A stretch of 40,466 nucleotides of DNA, taken from the NCBI GenBank assembly GCA_903904605.1, contig CAIVDC010000089.1, positions 1 through 40,466 of the forward strand, in the 5' to 3' direction. The notes below the pieces were generated by a model. That model made no database searches. It was not told where the DNA came from and worked only from the letters and a program-made list of their open reading frames with translations. The stretch is from an uncultured Sterolibacterium sp. Its GTDB lineage: Bacteria; Pseudomonadota; Gammaproteobacteria; Burkholderiales; Rhodocyclaceae. A program made the translations under genes and the position numbers. Positions 19,322 through 28,382 of this stretch are shown here, in pieces (position 1 is the stretch's first letter; each line of letters begins with the position of its first letter).

Positions 19322-19798
19322 CTAGCGCGACCCTACATGGATGCTGCCGGTTGCCAGTGAAATTTCGCGCAAGAAGCTGAGCAGGCCGCTGATCAGTGCG
19401 AGCATGGCCACTATAAACAGCGCCGCGATGGTCCCGGACATTTCCACGCCCATGCTGGAACCGATGAACAATGTCGCGACGACGATGCAGATAAGCAGAG
19501 CGGCGATGGTGCACAGGCTGATCGCCCAGTGGATCAGGCGTGCGCGACGCGACAGAGTGAGCATCTCGGTTCGAGACGCCGCCGTCTCCTCTGCCGCGGT
19601 GTTGAGGCTGACATGCTCGAGCGCGCGGAAGCGATCGACGACGCGACCCAGACGGTTGATCAGCACGCCCAGGATCGCGGCGATGCCGGTCAGCAGGAAC
19701 ACCGGAGCGACGGCCAGTTGAATGACGTGAGCGACGGTGGTGACGGTAGCGGCTTGCGGCACGAGAAGACCTTCAACGATGTCAATGCCGCCGGTTTC
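19322..19798 (-). CDS. DUF2721 membrane protein
   Basis: A 158-residue inner-membrane protein of family DUF2721, function unknown. It has three membrane segments: the first containing VAHVIQLAVAPVFLLTGIAA, the second LIHWAISLCTIAALLICIVV, and the third containing ALFIVAMLALISGLLSFLRE. Conserved family features are the arginine cluster NRLGRVVDRFRALE after helix 1 and RRARLIHWAI before helix 2. ATG 19798 is used because the family normally begins shortly before helix 1. An upstream ATG at 19873 would add 25 atypical residues and run almost into the divergent neighbour. It is tail to tail with the methyltransferase. Confidence 0.8.
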   Translation of the reverse strand, partial: ETGGIDIVEGLLVPQAATVTTVAHVIQLAVAPVFLLTGIAAILGVLINRLGRVVDRFRALEHVSLNTAAEETAASRTEMLTLSRRARLIHWAISLCTIAALLICIVVATLFIGSSMGVEMSGTIAALFIVAMLALISGLLSFLREISLATGSIHVGSR

Positions 19799-19882
19799 CA
19801 TTGCCGCCGGCGTCTGACGCAGGATTAAATCATACACGCTCGTTGGTACAATGACCCGGTTCAACACAAACAAGGACTTTCC

Positions 19883-20860
19883 ATGAGTAATGCGCTAATC
19901 CGTCTGCTTGCGCAGAAGGACGTCGTGATTGCGGATGGCGCAATGGGCACAAGCCTGTTGCAACTCGGTCTTGCGAACGGCGTTGCCGGCGAGACCTGGA
20001 ACATCGAACATCCCGAACTCGTGAGGAGCGTTCATCAGGGTTTCGTCGATGCCGGCTCCGATATCCTGCTGACCAATACCTTCGGCGCAAATCGCTTTCC
20101 CCTGGCCGCGCACGATCTGGCAGACCGCATCCGCGAACTTAACCTTGCCGGGGCAAGAATCGTTCGTGAGGTTGCGGACAGGGCAGGGCGGCCGATCGTC
20201 GTCGCCGGAGACATGGGACCGATCGGCGGCCTCCTGGCACCGCTCGGAAAGCGGACGGTGGCAGAGGCGGAGGAGGCATTCTTCGAACAGGCCCAGGCCT
20301 TGAAGGAGGGCGGCGTTGATCTCGCCTGGATCGAGACCGTGTTCGCAGACAATGAACTGGATGCTGCCGTCCGTGCGGTAGAGAAGGCAGGGCTGCCCTA
20401 CGTGGCGACGATGACTTTCGATCGCGCCGGGCGGACCATGATGGGCGTTCGTCCGGAGGACGAAATGCGCCGCATCAGGGGCAGCCAATGGAAACCGCTT
20501 GCCTTCGGCGCCAATTGCGGCGTCGGTCCTGCACAGTTGATCGATTCCATCCTCGGCCTCGTTCGCGGCGCAGAAGGCGAGATAGTCGTCGTCGCAAAGA
20601 GCAATTGCGGCTTACCGGTTATCGATAAGGAGATGCACGTCAGCTATAGCGGAACGCCGGAAATCATGGGTACCTACGCGTGCCTCGCGCGCGACGCCGG
20701 AGCACGCATCATCGGCGGCTGCTGCGGCACGACCGCCGAGCATATCAAGGGCATGGTCGCCGCCCTCGCGACCCGCCCGAGGGCGGCCGCTCCGACCTAT
20801 GAGCTTATCGAAACCATGCTCGGAGCGGTCAAGGACACGGGCAAGTCAGCCAAGCGTTGA
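19883..20860 (+). CDS. Homocysteine S-methyltransferase family protein
   Basis: A 325-residue TIM-barrel enzyme of the Hcy-methyltransferase family (BHMT/MmuM/MetH N-domain type), transferring a methyl group to homocysteine or a related thiol. The zinc ligands are visible: C212 in GANCGVG, and C280/C281 in IIGGCCGTT. The N-terminal ADGAMGTSLLQLGL and NTFGANRF motifs are also conserved. There is no cobalamin domain, so the donor is probably betaine, S-methylmethionine or similar. The start ATG follows AAGGAC. It is divergent from DUF2721, and its promoter should lie in 19799-19882. Methyl donor and acceptor cannot be determined from sequence. Confidence 0.87.
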   Translation: MSNALIRLLAQKDVVIADGAMGTSLLQLGLANGVAGETWNIEHPELVRSVHQGFVDAGSDILLTNTFGANRFPLAAHDLADRIRELNLAGARIVREVADRAGRPIVVAGDMGPIGGLLAPLGKRTVAEAEEAFFEQAQALKEGGVDLAWIETVFADNELDAAVRAVEKAGLPYVATMTFDRAGRTMMGVRPEDEMRRIRGSQWKPLAFGANCGVGPAQLIDSILGLVRGAEGEIVVVAKSNCGLPVIDKEMHVSYSGTPEIMGTYACLARDAGARIIGGCCGTTAEHIKGMVAALATRPRAAAPTYELIETMLGAVKDTGKSAKR

Positions 20861-20879
20861 TAAGAAGCGGGGCCTCCTG

Positions 20880-20908
20880 CTTCATCCGCCTCCGTTAGGC
20901 GGGTGAAG
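20880..20908. terminator. Hairpin between convergent genes
   Basis: CTTCATCCGCCT (20880-20891) pairs with AGGCGGGTGAAG (20897-20908) with one G-T wobble and a 5-nt loop. It lies after the Hcy-methyltransferase stop and overlaps the last codons of the MoaD-like gene on the other strand. No T-run follows on either side, so intrinsic termination is uncertain. Confidence 0.45.
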
Positions 20909-21112
20909 TTCCACCCGATCGCCATCAGACACTAGAGCATCGCGCAATGACACCAGTTTGCCATTCACGGCGGCAATGGCGATTTCCGCGGGAGGCAGTT
21001 TGAGTCGTTCCACCAGTTCCATCAGGGCGATCGGCCGATCCAGATGAATCACCAGCCGCGATGGCTTCTGCGGGACGTACCAGCTCAAATAGCTGCCGAG
21101 GTGCAGATCCAC
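20882..21112 (-). CDS. MoaD/ThiS-like sulfur-carrier protein
   Basis: A 76-residue ubiquitin-like (beta-grasp) protein ending in PPNGGG, the glycine tail that MoaD/ThiS proteins need for adenylation and thiocarboxylation. IALMELVERLKLPPAEIAIA and GKLVSLRDALVSDGDRVELH fit the MoaD/ThiS fold. The start is GTG 21112, immediately after the TAA of the oxidoreductase gene with zero spacing. The purine-rich GGGGG just before that stop can serve as SD, so the two should be translationally coupled. MoaD-like genes commonly accompany tungsten aldehyde oxidoreductases, so it probably serves dithiolene formation for the tungstopterin. The hairpin at 20880-20908 overlaps the tail codons. Confidence 0.82.
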   Translation of the reverse strand: MDLHLGSYLSWYVPQKPSRLVIHLDRPIALMELVERLKLPPAEIAIAAVNGKLVSLRDALVSDGDRVELHPPNGGG

Positions 21113-23014
21113 TTACACCCCCAGCAGGTCCGCCACCCACTCGATGTCCAGGTCGCGCAGACGGTCGCGAGTCGGAACGGTGGTCTTCGAGTCCCAGCCC
21201 TTGAGCCGATATAACTCGTCCATTGTCCGCTCGAACTCCGGTTTTGAAATCAGCGTGCCGGCCATGGGACCGTTTTCCAGCGGCTGGAACAATCGCTCCG
21301 GCAAGGTATCCTCCTTGCGCGAAAAGCCATTGCGGACGTTGAAGGCTCGCGTCAGATTGGTGGCGCGCTCGCCGATCTGCAGCAGATCGGCGAGCGTCAT
21401 GGCCCATCCGGTCGCCGCACGGACCGCGGTCAGTACTTCCTCGATCTGGGTGAAGGAGCGCGGCGCCGGGCCGAAATAGCAAAGTCCCACCACCTGGCCA
21501 AAACTGCACCAGTTTTCCAGGATGGCATAGTTGCGCGCCTTGGCGCTGCCAAGTTGTTGCGCCGGCAGCGCCTCTACGCCCAATGGAGATGCGCCTTTGA
21601 ATCCGATCGAGTCCGGATTGGCGACCAGGGTGTCGTGTATCGAGTAAAGGTGATCCGCGCCGTGCTCGCCGATTGCATAGCCCAGTCCCACGCTCACTTT
21701 GCCGCGAGGGTCGTGCATGGGTAGTTCCTGCCCCTTGACCTGCATGGCGAACAAGTGGGCGCCACCGCCGATCACCTCCGCCGCGCGCTTGCTGCCTTCT
21801 GCCAGCAGATTGCCGATGCCTTCGCGTCGGGCGATCAGGTCGACGGCCTGCAGCATCGCTGCGGCGTTGCCGAAGCGCAGGTCGAGGCCGTCGGTTTCCT
21901 TCAGACCGATCAGCCCGTGCTCGAAGCACTCCATGGCGAAGGCGATCGTGACGCTGGTCGAAATGGTGTCCAGCGTGTATCGATTGCAAAGTTCATTCGC
22001 CTTGGCAACCGCCTGCAGATCGCCGACACCGCAGTATCCGCCAAAGCCTTCGACCGTCTCATACTCCGGTCCGCCGTAGGCGTCGCTGACCTGATAGCGG
22101 TCGTCGACCTTGACTTCCCGCTTGCAGCGTACGGCGCAGGCGTAACAAGTGCCCCGTGCCGTGAGCAGTTCCTTTTCGTAGGCTTCCCACTTGAGATTGT
22201 CCGCACCTTCGAAAACGCCCTGGCGGAAATTACGCGTGGGCAGAATACCCGCCGCATTGAACGCGCCGACCAGGGCCGGGGTACCCTTGACTTGCAGATC
22301 CCAGGCCTGCGGATGCTCCTTGACGCGTTTGCCCAGGGCGCGTCCGAGATCGACGATCGGTTTGGCATCATGTGCGCTGTCCAGATACCGTCCGGTGCCG
22401 CGCACGGCGATTGCCTTCAGGTTCTTCGAGCCCATCACCGCGCCCATGCCGGTGCGGCCGTTGAAATGACGCAGTTCGTTCGTCAGCGCCGCATAGCGCA
22501 CGAGATTCTCGCCGCCGATGCCGATCTGAAGGACCCTGATCCGCTTGTCTCCGAGTTCATGACGAATAGCGGCCTGTACTTCCTCCGGTTCCCGCCCCCA
22601 CAACTCGCGCGCATCGCGCAGTTCGACCTTGTCGTCGTTGATTGAAATATAAACCGGCTGCTTCGCCCGGCCGCTGACGACGATCGCCTCGTATCCCGCC
22701 ATCTTAAGTTCAGGCCCCCAGAATCCGCCTGCTTCGGACTCGCCGTAGGCACCCGTGAGGGGAGAGCGCGCGGCCACGGTAAATCGCGTCGAAGCGGAAA
22801 TGGGCGCGCCGGTGAGCAGGCCGTTGGCGATTACCAGGAGGTTTTCCGGAGCCAGGGCGTCCGTTCCCGGCGGCAACTCTCGCAGCAACAGATAGCCCGC
22901 CAGCGCCTTGCCGCCGGGGTAGAGGCGGTAGAGATTGTCGTCGAAGAATTCCGTATTGACGGACGCCTGAGTCAAATCGACGCGTAGAATCCTTCCGTTT
23001 ATGCCGTAAGCCAT
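21113..23014 (-). CDS. Aldehyde:ferredoxin oxidoreductase (tungsten bis-pterin type)
   Basis: A 633-residue AOR-family enzyme that oxidises aldehydes to acids, or runs in reverse, with a W-bis-pyranopterin and one [4Fe-4S] cluster. It opens MAYGINGRILRVDLT, typical of the family. The cluster ligands are C290, C293 and C297 (CYACAVRC), and C512 (GLCYFG) is the expected fourth. Pterin-binding stretches such as NGRTGMGAVMGSKNLKAIAV are intact. ATG 23014 is chosen over a longer frame because it matches the family and has AGGAG 7 nt upstream. It abuts the MoaD-like gene. No polyferredoxin or FAD reductase subunit, as found in Aromatoleum-type AOR operons, is visible, so the redox partner is unknown. 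Aromatic or aliphatic aldehydes are possible substrates. Confidence 0.9.
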   Translation of the reverse strand: MAYGINGRILRVDLTQASVNTEFFDDNLYRLYPGGKALAGYLLLRELPPGTDALAPENLLVIANGLLTGAPISASTRFTVAARSPLTGAYGESEAGGFWGPELKMAGYEAIVVSGRAKQPVYISINDDKVELRDARELWGREPEEVQAAIRHELGDKRIRVLQIGIGGENLVRYAALTNELRHFNGRTGMGAVMGSKNLKAIAVRGTGRYLDSAHDAKPIVDLGRALGKRVKEHPQAWDLQVKGTPALVGAFNAAGILPTRNFRQGVFEGADNLKWEAYEKELLTARGTCYACAVRCKREVKVDDRYQVSDAYGGPEYETVEGFGGYCGVGDLQAVAKANELCNRYTLDTISTSVTIAFAMECFEHGLIGLKETDGLDLRFGNAAAMLQAVDLIARREGIGNLLAEGSKRAAEVIGGGAHLFAMQVKGQELPMHDPRGKVSVGLGYAIGEHGADHLYSIHDTLVANPDSIGFKGASPLGVEALPAQQLGSAKARNYAILENWCSFGQVVGLCYFGPAPRSFTQIEEVLTAVRAATGWAMTLADLLQIGERATNLTRAFNVRNGFSRKEDTLPERLFQPLENGPMAGTLISKPEFERTMDELYRLKGWDSKTTVPTRDRLRDLDIEWVADLLGV

Positions 23015-23210
23015 GCATCGCTCCTGAAATGTGGTTAGCTGGGGGTCAGCCTGATTCCCGTTGCAATGGCTCAACGATACCATCTTTGCCGCAAGATGGC
23101 AGTGAACTCCCCGCTGTTTCCGGCCGTCCAGGCGCCCGGCCTCCGGCCCGGCCGCGGTGCCCCGTTCCCCCTTCCGCGATCGAAGGAGAGGCGCTCCCCC
23201 GTTCCCTCGC

Positions 23211-23399
23211 TTAGGCCGAGATTGAGTAGATTTCCTCCGACTTGAGGTAGCGGGCCTCGATCTCGCCATAGCTAAGTGCGTTGAGGCGCGCCCACTCCGC
23301 CTCCATGCTCGGATCCGACTCCCTGTCCGAGCCGAGGACGCGGTATCGGTCCAACTCTCTGTCGCGCAGAAGCCAATAAATCATATCGTCCTTGTTCAT
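23211..23399 (-). CDS. Small charged protein, unknown function
   Basis: A 62-residue ORF beginning MNKDDMIYWLLRDRELDRYR, rich in Asp, Glu and Arg, with no membrane segment or signal. I do not recognise it. An SD (AAGGAA, about 6 nt before ATG 23399) supports this start; the longer frame to 23435 lacks support. It lies about 196 bp upstream of the aldehyde oxidoreductase on the same strand and could share its transcript. A helical, highly charged small protein here might be an accessory factor or simply an unrelated orphan. Confidence 0.5.
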   Translation of the reverse strand: MNKDDMIYWLLRDRELDRYRVLGSDRESDPSMEAEWARLNALSYGEIEARYLKSEEIYSISA

Positions 23400-23739
23400 G
23401 ATCATTTCCTTTGCAATTCGGACTGCGCCGATCATCTACCTTCTCGCAAAAGCAGTTTCGAACCTTACTACGACGAGAGGATCGCTGAAGACGAAGTGAG
23501 CAATGGAAAACATCGTCAATTAATCTTACCCGGTAGGGACTCGAGTTCGTGCAAGAAACGCGCCAATTATCAGTTGCCTCCGGGAACCGATAGCTGTGGA
23601 TCCCTTTCAAAGTGTCAATCCGATGAGCGTAAAGAATTTCGACAGATGCCTGCTCGTTCCCGTCGAGCGCCGTATTGTTGCTCGTCTGCCGAAGTTCTGC
23701 GGGTGCCGGCGGCGGTATGGGCGCGAGCGGCTCGGCCGA
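23400..23739. other. Intergenic, nothing recognised
   Basis: A 340-bp gap between the small charged ORF and the stop of the SDR gene. It should hold the promoter of the oxidoreductase cluster on the minus strand. I see no coding frame with convincing family resemblance, no RNA motif and no strong repeat. Confidence 0.5.
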
Positions 23740-24498
23740 TCAGACGCTCATGCCGCCGTCCACCATGAGCATCGAACCGGTCGTAAATCTGCTTTGAGCG
23801 GAGGCGAGATAAAGGACGGATTGCGCAAATTCATCCGGCCTGCCGTGGCGTCCGAGCGGGATTTGTTCATTGAAGAACTGGGTGCCATCCCTGCCGATGA
23901 TGCTCTGCAGGTCCAGTTCGACCGCTAACTGAAAGCCGTTTTCGATGGGGCCGGGATGTATCGTGTTCACGCGAATGCGGCGAGGGGCCAGTTCCTTTGC
24001 GAGACATCGCATCAAACCGACCTGGGCATGCTTCGCGGTGATGTAGGCATAAACGCCGGGGTCTCCCCGAGTGGCCGCGACGCTTGAAGTTATGATGATG
24101 CTGCCGCCGTCATTCATCTTGGGAATTACGTACTTGCACAGTAGAAAGGCACCCCTGACGTGCACCGAATAGACGGCGTCGAAGACCTCTTCGGGATAGT
24201 CCGCGATTGGTTTCACGATGCCGAAATTTCCGGCATTGCTGAACAGGACGTCGATATTGCCCCAGCGATCGTTCGTGACTTCGGCGGCCCTGCGCACGCT
24301 CCTGGCATCGGTGACATCGGCCACGACATGGGCGAGCTTGTCGTCGTCGAAAGCGGCGCTCACACGCGTCAAGTCCGCCTCGACATGATCGACGAGCATG
24401 ACATTCGCGCCCTGTTCGACAAAGAGGTTCGCCGTCGCGCGGCCGATACTGCCGGCGCCTCCGGTTATCAAGCATGTCAGGCCATCGAGTTGTCTCAA
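23740..24498 (-). CDS. Short-chain dehydrogenase/reductase
   Basis: A 252-residue classical SDR, an NAD(P)-dependent oxidoreductase of alcohols or ketones. The cofactor motif TGGAGSIG is near the N-terminus, with LVDHVEAD after beta-2 (an acidic residue there favours NAD). SNAGNFG corresponds to the NNAG motif. The catalytic Ser lies in IIITSSVAATRG and the YxxxK motif in YAYITAKHA. The C-terminal TTGSMLMVDGGMSV is typical. It follows livF on the same strand after 35 bp, so it may be the last gene of the catabolic/transport operon. The substrate is unknown; the neighbouring ALDH suggests an alcohol or hydroxyacyl intermediate. Confidence 0.87.
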   Translation of the reverse strand: MRQLDGLTCLITGGAGSIGRATANLFVEQGANVMLVDHVEADLTRVSAAFDDDKLAHVVADVTDARSVRRAAEVTNDRWGNIDVLFSNAGNFGIVKPIADYPEEVFDAVYSVHVRGAFLLCKYVIPKMNDGGSIIITSSVAATRGDPGVYAYITAKHAQVGLMRCLAKELAPRRIRVNTIHPGPIENGFQLAVELDLQSIIGRDGTQFFNEQIPLGRHGRPDEFAQSVLYLASAQSRFTTGSMLMVDGGMSV

Positions 24499-24533
24499 GG
24501 TTGCTTACTCCCTTTCAATTGGGATTTTGCGAC

Positions 24534-25264
24534 TCATGCCTTCGCGATCTCGAAATCGCCGGCCAGGTAGGCCTCCTGCAGGACACTCGGCTTGGCTTTG
24601 ACTTCGGCAGGCAAATCTTGAAAATGCACCCGGCCGCGGTTGACGACATAGACGTAATCGGCAAGGCGAAGTGCGACATGCGTGAACTGTTCGATCAGCA
24701 AGATCCCGCATCCCTTTCGGGCCAAAGCCTCGAGGACGCTCATGAGCCGTTTGACGATCAGCGGCGCCAGCCCCAGGGACAGTTCGTCGGCCAGGATGAA
24801 TCTCGGCCTGGCCATCAACGCCTGGGCGACGACGACCATTTGCTGCTGGCCGCCGGAGAGCGCGCCCGCCAGCCGTTTTCGCAGTTCCCGGAGTTCCGGG
24901 AAGATTCCATAGGCCTGCTGCAGTTCCACCATGAGCTCGGCTTGTCCGAGGTAGAAGCCTGCCACTCTGAGATTCTCTTCGACGGTCAGGTCCGTCAGCA
25001 CCTGATGCCCCTCGAGGATCGCGGCGACGCCGGCACGGCGTATGACGTCCGGAGGCCGGTTGGCGAGGTCCCGTCCATCGAGAGTGATGGTTCCCGAGAT
25101 GATCGGCAGGACACCGGCCATGGCCAGAACGAGGCTGCTCTTTCCTGCGCCGTTGGGGCCGAGGAGCGCGACCGTCTTCCCGGCTTCAAGGCGCATGGCC
25201 ATGTTGGTCAAGACCGGTTTTTTGCCCCGCACGACATTCAGCTTGCAGATTTCCAGAATGGGAT

Positions 25265-25268
<4 letters not shown>
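24534..25268 (-). CDS. livF: Branched-chain-type ABC transporter ATPase LivF
   Basis: A 244-residue ABC ATPase of the LivF class. Walker A is LLGPNGAGKSSLV, the signature is LSGGQQQMVVVAQALMARP, and Walker B is FILADELSLGLAP. It would energise a HAAT-family importer for branched-chain amino acids or, in catabolic clusters, aromatic or carboxylic acids. The start codon overlaps the end of livG by 4 bp, so the two are coupled. The only permease trace in the window is a broken livM, and there is no livH or binding protein, so this ATPase may be an orphan. Confidence 0.88.
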
Positions 25269-25980
<712 letters not shown>

Positions 25981-25984
<4 letters not shown>

Positions 25985-26310
25985 CCTCCGGCCCCCCGTT
26001 TGCCCAGTCGCCGAAGGCCATCGAGGATCTGTCCGGCGATACCGGATGGCGCGGTAATCAGCGCATGCAACAGTCCGGCGCCGAAAATAACGTAGGCCAG
26101 ATGCCCATTGACGCCGATATCGTTCAGCACTGCCGGCGCGGCGCGGAACAGCAGCCCCGCGAGGACGAGTCCCAGCCAGCTTTAGGCGCCGCCGACGATC
26201 GTGAGGGCGAACAGCAGGATGGATTCGCTCGCCGGGAAAGTCGTGGCGTCGAGTACCCCGAGGGTATGAGCCCAAGCGAAATAGGGAACGCCCGGGCCTT
26301 GCTGAAGCAT
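25981..26310 (-). pseudogene. livM: livM permease remnant, 5'-truncated and with an internal stop
   Basis: Reading from 26310, the frame encodes YFAWAHTLGVLDATTFPASE, then ILLFALTIVGGA, a TAA stop at 26184-26182, and SWLGLVLAGLLFRAAP and so on to TGA overlapping livG. LivM proteins have a GGAGS-LG motif at this point, so the stop sits where a conserved glycine is expected. Only the last 110 or so codons remain of a protein of about 300-350 residues. Membrane-type hydrophobicity persists on both sides of the stop. Function is very unlikely. Confidence 0.8.
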
Positions 26311-26474
26311 CTGGTCCTATGAATTGAATACTACGGCTGACATTGACGGCGGCAGCGAAGTAACCCTCGTTGGGATCTGTATCGCATGGCCCTTGCCCAG
26401 GCCGTCACCAAGACTCGCGCACCCCGCAAACACCGGCGATGCGTCCATTCGTTTCGCTCCTCCTCTTCGTTGTT

Positions 26475-26855
26475 TCAAATATGCCGTCCTCTTCGAATCG
26501 AATCGACCAACGCATACATCACCGGCGCAGGTGACTGCCCGTTCAGGCGAGTCCGCTTCTGCCCAGGAGCAGGTGAGCGCTCATCCGGCCACCGCAGGGA
26601 ACGTTGCTGCCGCGAATCCATGCGCAGGCATAGGAACGCGGAAAGGCCACCGCGTTCGCTCGTCGGCGGCAAGCCGGCAATATTACACAGCGCTTCGACC
26701 CCATTGCCGATGCTGCTCGCAGCATCGGCAATGGATGCAGGATCGCACAGGTCGGCCTCGACGAAGTGGTCGGAGGCGCCTGCGGCGGGTTCGTTGCGAT
26801 CTGCGGCGATCACTGCTGCACCGGCGACCACGATGCTCTTTCCTCGCACATGCAT
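26475..26855 (-). pseudogene. Coniferyl-alcohol-dehydrogenase-like SDR remnant lacking the NAD loop
   Basis: The ORF starts with SDR beta-1 (MHVRGKSIVVAG) and passes straight to beta-2 (AAVIAADRNEPA), omitting the TGxxxGxG loop and helix A. It then continues with DHFVEADLCDPASIADA and EALCNIAGLPPT, typical of coniferyl-alcohol/3-alpha-hydroxysteroid dehydrogenase-type SDRs. After about residue 65 the similarity ends and the remaining residues look unlike any SDR. The YxxxK catalytic motif is absent. It lies 75 bp downstream of the aldehyde dehydrogenase on the same strand, so the original pair probably oxidised an alcohol through an aldehyde to an acid. Confidence 0.75.
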
Positions 26856-26930
26856 GCACTGTCTCCTTGTGCGGGATGGCTCCGTGCACGTAAGCGCAGT
26901 TCTCTGCCGCGTGACATCGGTTTCGAAGCG

Positions 26931-28382
26931 CTAGATCGGGTAGTGCTGCGGTTCGGTCTGGATCGTGATCCAGCGCAATTCGGTAAATTCGTTGATGGCC
27001 GCCTTGCCGCCGAAGCGGCCATAGCCGCTGGCCTTGACGCCGCCGAAAGGCATCTGGGCCTCGTCGTGCACCGTCGGCGCATTGATGTGGCAGATACCGG
27101 ATTCGATTCCCTTCGCCACTGCCAGCGCCCTTGTCACGTCCCGTCCGAAAACCGCGGCAGCGAGACCATACTCGGTATCGTTGGCCAGGGCGAGGGCCTC
27201 TTCGATGCTGTCGAAGCGCATGACCGCCGCCACCGGCCCGAAAGACTCCTCCGAGTAGAGTCGCATGGCCGGCGTAACGTGGTCGACCACCGTCGCTGTC
27301 ATGATGCTGCCGTTGATCGAGTTGCCGACCAGCAGCGACGCTCCCTTGGATATGGAATCGTCCACCAGCGACTTCACCCGGAGGGCGGCGTCCGAGCCTA
27401 TCATCGAGCCCAAGACACAACCTTCTTCGCCTGGCAGACCGGACTTCAGCGATGCAGCCTTGACCGCCAGTTTCTTGACGAATTCGTCAGCCACTTTGGC
27501 ATCGACGATGATCCGTTCCGTGGACATGCAGATCTGGCCTTGGTTGAAGAATGCGCCGAATGCCGCCGCCTTGACCGCCTCGTCGAGATCAGCATCGTCC
27601 AGCACGACGAACGGAGCTTTGCCACCGAGTTCCAGGAGGCAGGGCTTCAGATACTTGGCACTGACTTCGGCGATGGTTCTACCAACCCTAGTCGATCCGG
27701 TGAAGGTGATTCTGCGAACGGTTGAATGGCTGATCAGGGCCTCGACCACCGCTGCCGCATCTTTCGGTGCATTCAAGACGACGTTGAGTACCCCCGGGGG
27801 CAGACCCGCTTCGCGCAAGACCTCGCCGATCAGGCGATGCGTCATCGGGCACAGCTCGGAGGCTTTCAGGATGACCGTATTGCCACAGGCGAGGGGCAGC
27901 GCGATACCGCGGACACCGAGTATCACCGGCGCGTTCCAGGGGGCGATGCTGAACACCACGCCAACCGGCTGGCGAAGTGCCAATGCAAGGGAGCCCCGCT
28001 TGTTCGAGGGGATGACCTCGCCGGTGATCTGAGTGGTAATCGATGCCGCTTCACGCAGCATGTTTGAGGCGAGATAGCAGTTGAAGCCGGCCCACCCCGC
28101 TGTGGCTCCCGTTTCCCCGGCCATGGCCTGAATAAAGTCCGGCGTGCGCGCCACGATCAGATCGGCCGCCTTGTTGAGAATCGTCCGTCGTTCTTCCGGG
28201 GTGGTTTCAGACCACTGCGGGAAGGCGGCGGCCGCCGCATTGGCGGCGGCATTGGCGCTCTCCACGGTGGCCGCAGCGGCGCGCGTCGCGACCGCGCCGG
28301 AAATTGGAGTCAGGCGGTCGAAAGTGGCGCCATTACTGGACGCCATATCGACGTTGTTGACGAGCATCAGGGCTTCTTGCAT
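26931..28382 (-). CDS. Aldehyde dehydrogenase (vanillin/aromatic aldehyde type)
   Basis: A 483-residue NAD(P)-dependent aldehyde dehydrogenase. The catalytic cysteine is C285 in FNQGQICMSTER and the general base is E251 in LLELGGKAP. The NAD-site FTGSTRVGRTIAE and IAPWNAPVILGVRG motifs are intact. The overall pattern resembles vanillin, salicylaldehyde or benzaldehyde dehydrogenases, so an aromatic aldehyde is the best guess. The start ATG 28382 has GGAG 8 nt upstream. It is first in a minus-strand series followed by the broken SDR and the Liv genes, and is divergent from an AraC-type regulator that may control it. Confidence 0.88.
   Translation of the reverse strand: MQEALMLVNNVDMASSNGATFDRLTPISGAVATRAAAATVESANAAANAAAAAFPQWSETTPEERRTILNKAADLIVARTPDFIQAMAGETGATAGWAGFNCYLASNMLREAASITTQITGEVIPSNKRGSLALALRQPVGVVFSIAPWNAPVILGVRGIALPLACGNTVILKASELCPMTHRLIGEVLREAGLPPGVLNVVLNAPKDAAAVVEALISHSTVRRITFTGSTRVGRTIAEVSAKYLKPCLLELGGKAPFVVLDDADLDEAVKAAAFGAFFNQGQICMSTERIIVDAKVADEFVKKLAVKAASLKSGLPGEEGCVLGSMIGSDAALRVKSLVDDSISKGASLLVGNSINGSIMTATVVDHVTPAMRLYSEESFGPVAAVMRFDSIEEALALANDTEYGLAAAVFGRDVTRALAVAKGIESGICHINAPTVHDEAQMPFGGVKASGYGRFGGKAAINEFTELRWITIQTEPQHYPI

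Noticed and set aside
23029..23214. Short plus-strand frame opposite the AOR leader
   Set aside because: Low-complexity Pro/Arg-rich translation, no SD, and no family resemblance.
26324..26934. Two overlapping plus-strand frames of 180-190 codons
   Set aside because: Both are antisense to the SDR remnant, start without SD, and have compositions typical of shadow frames.
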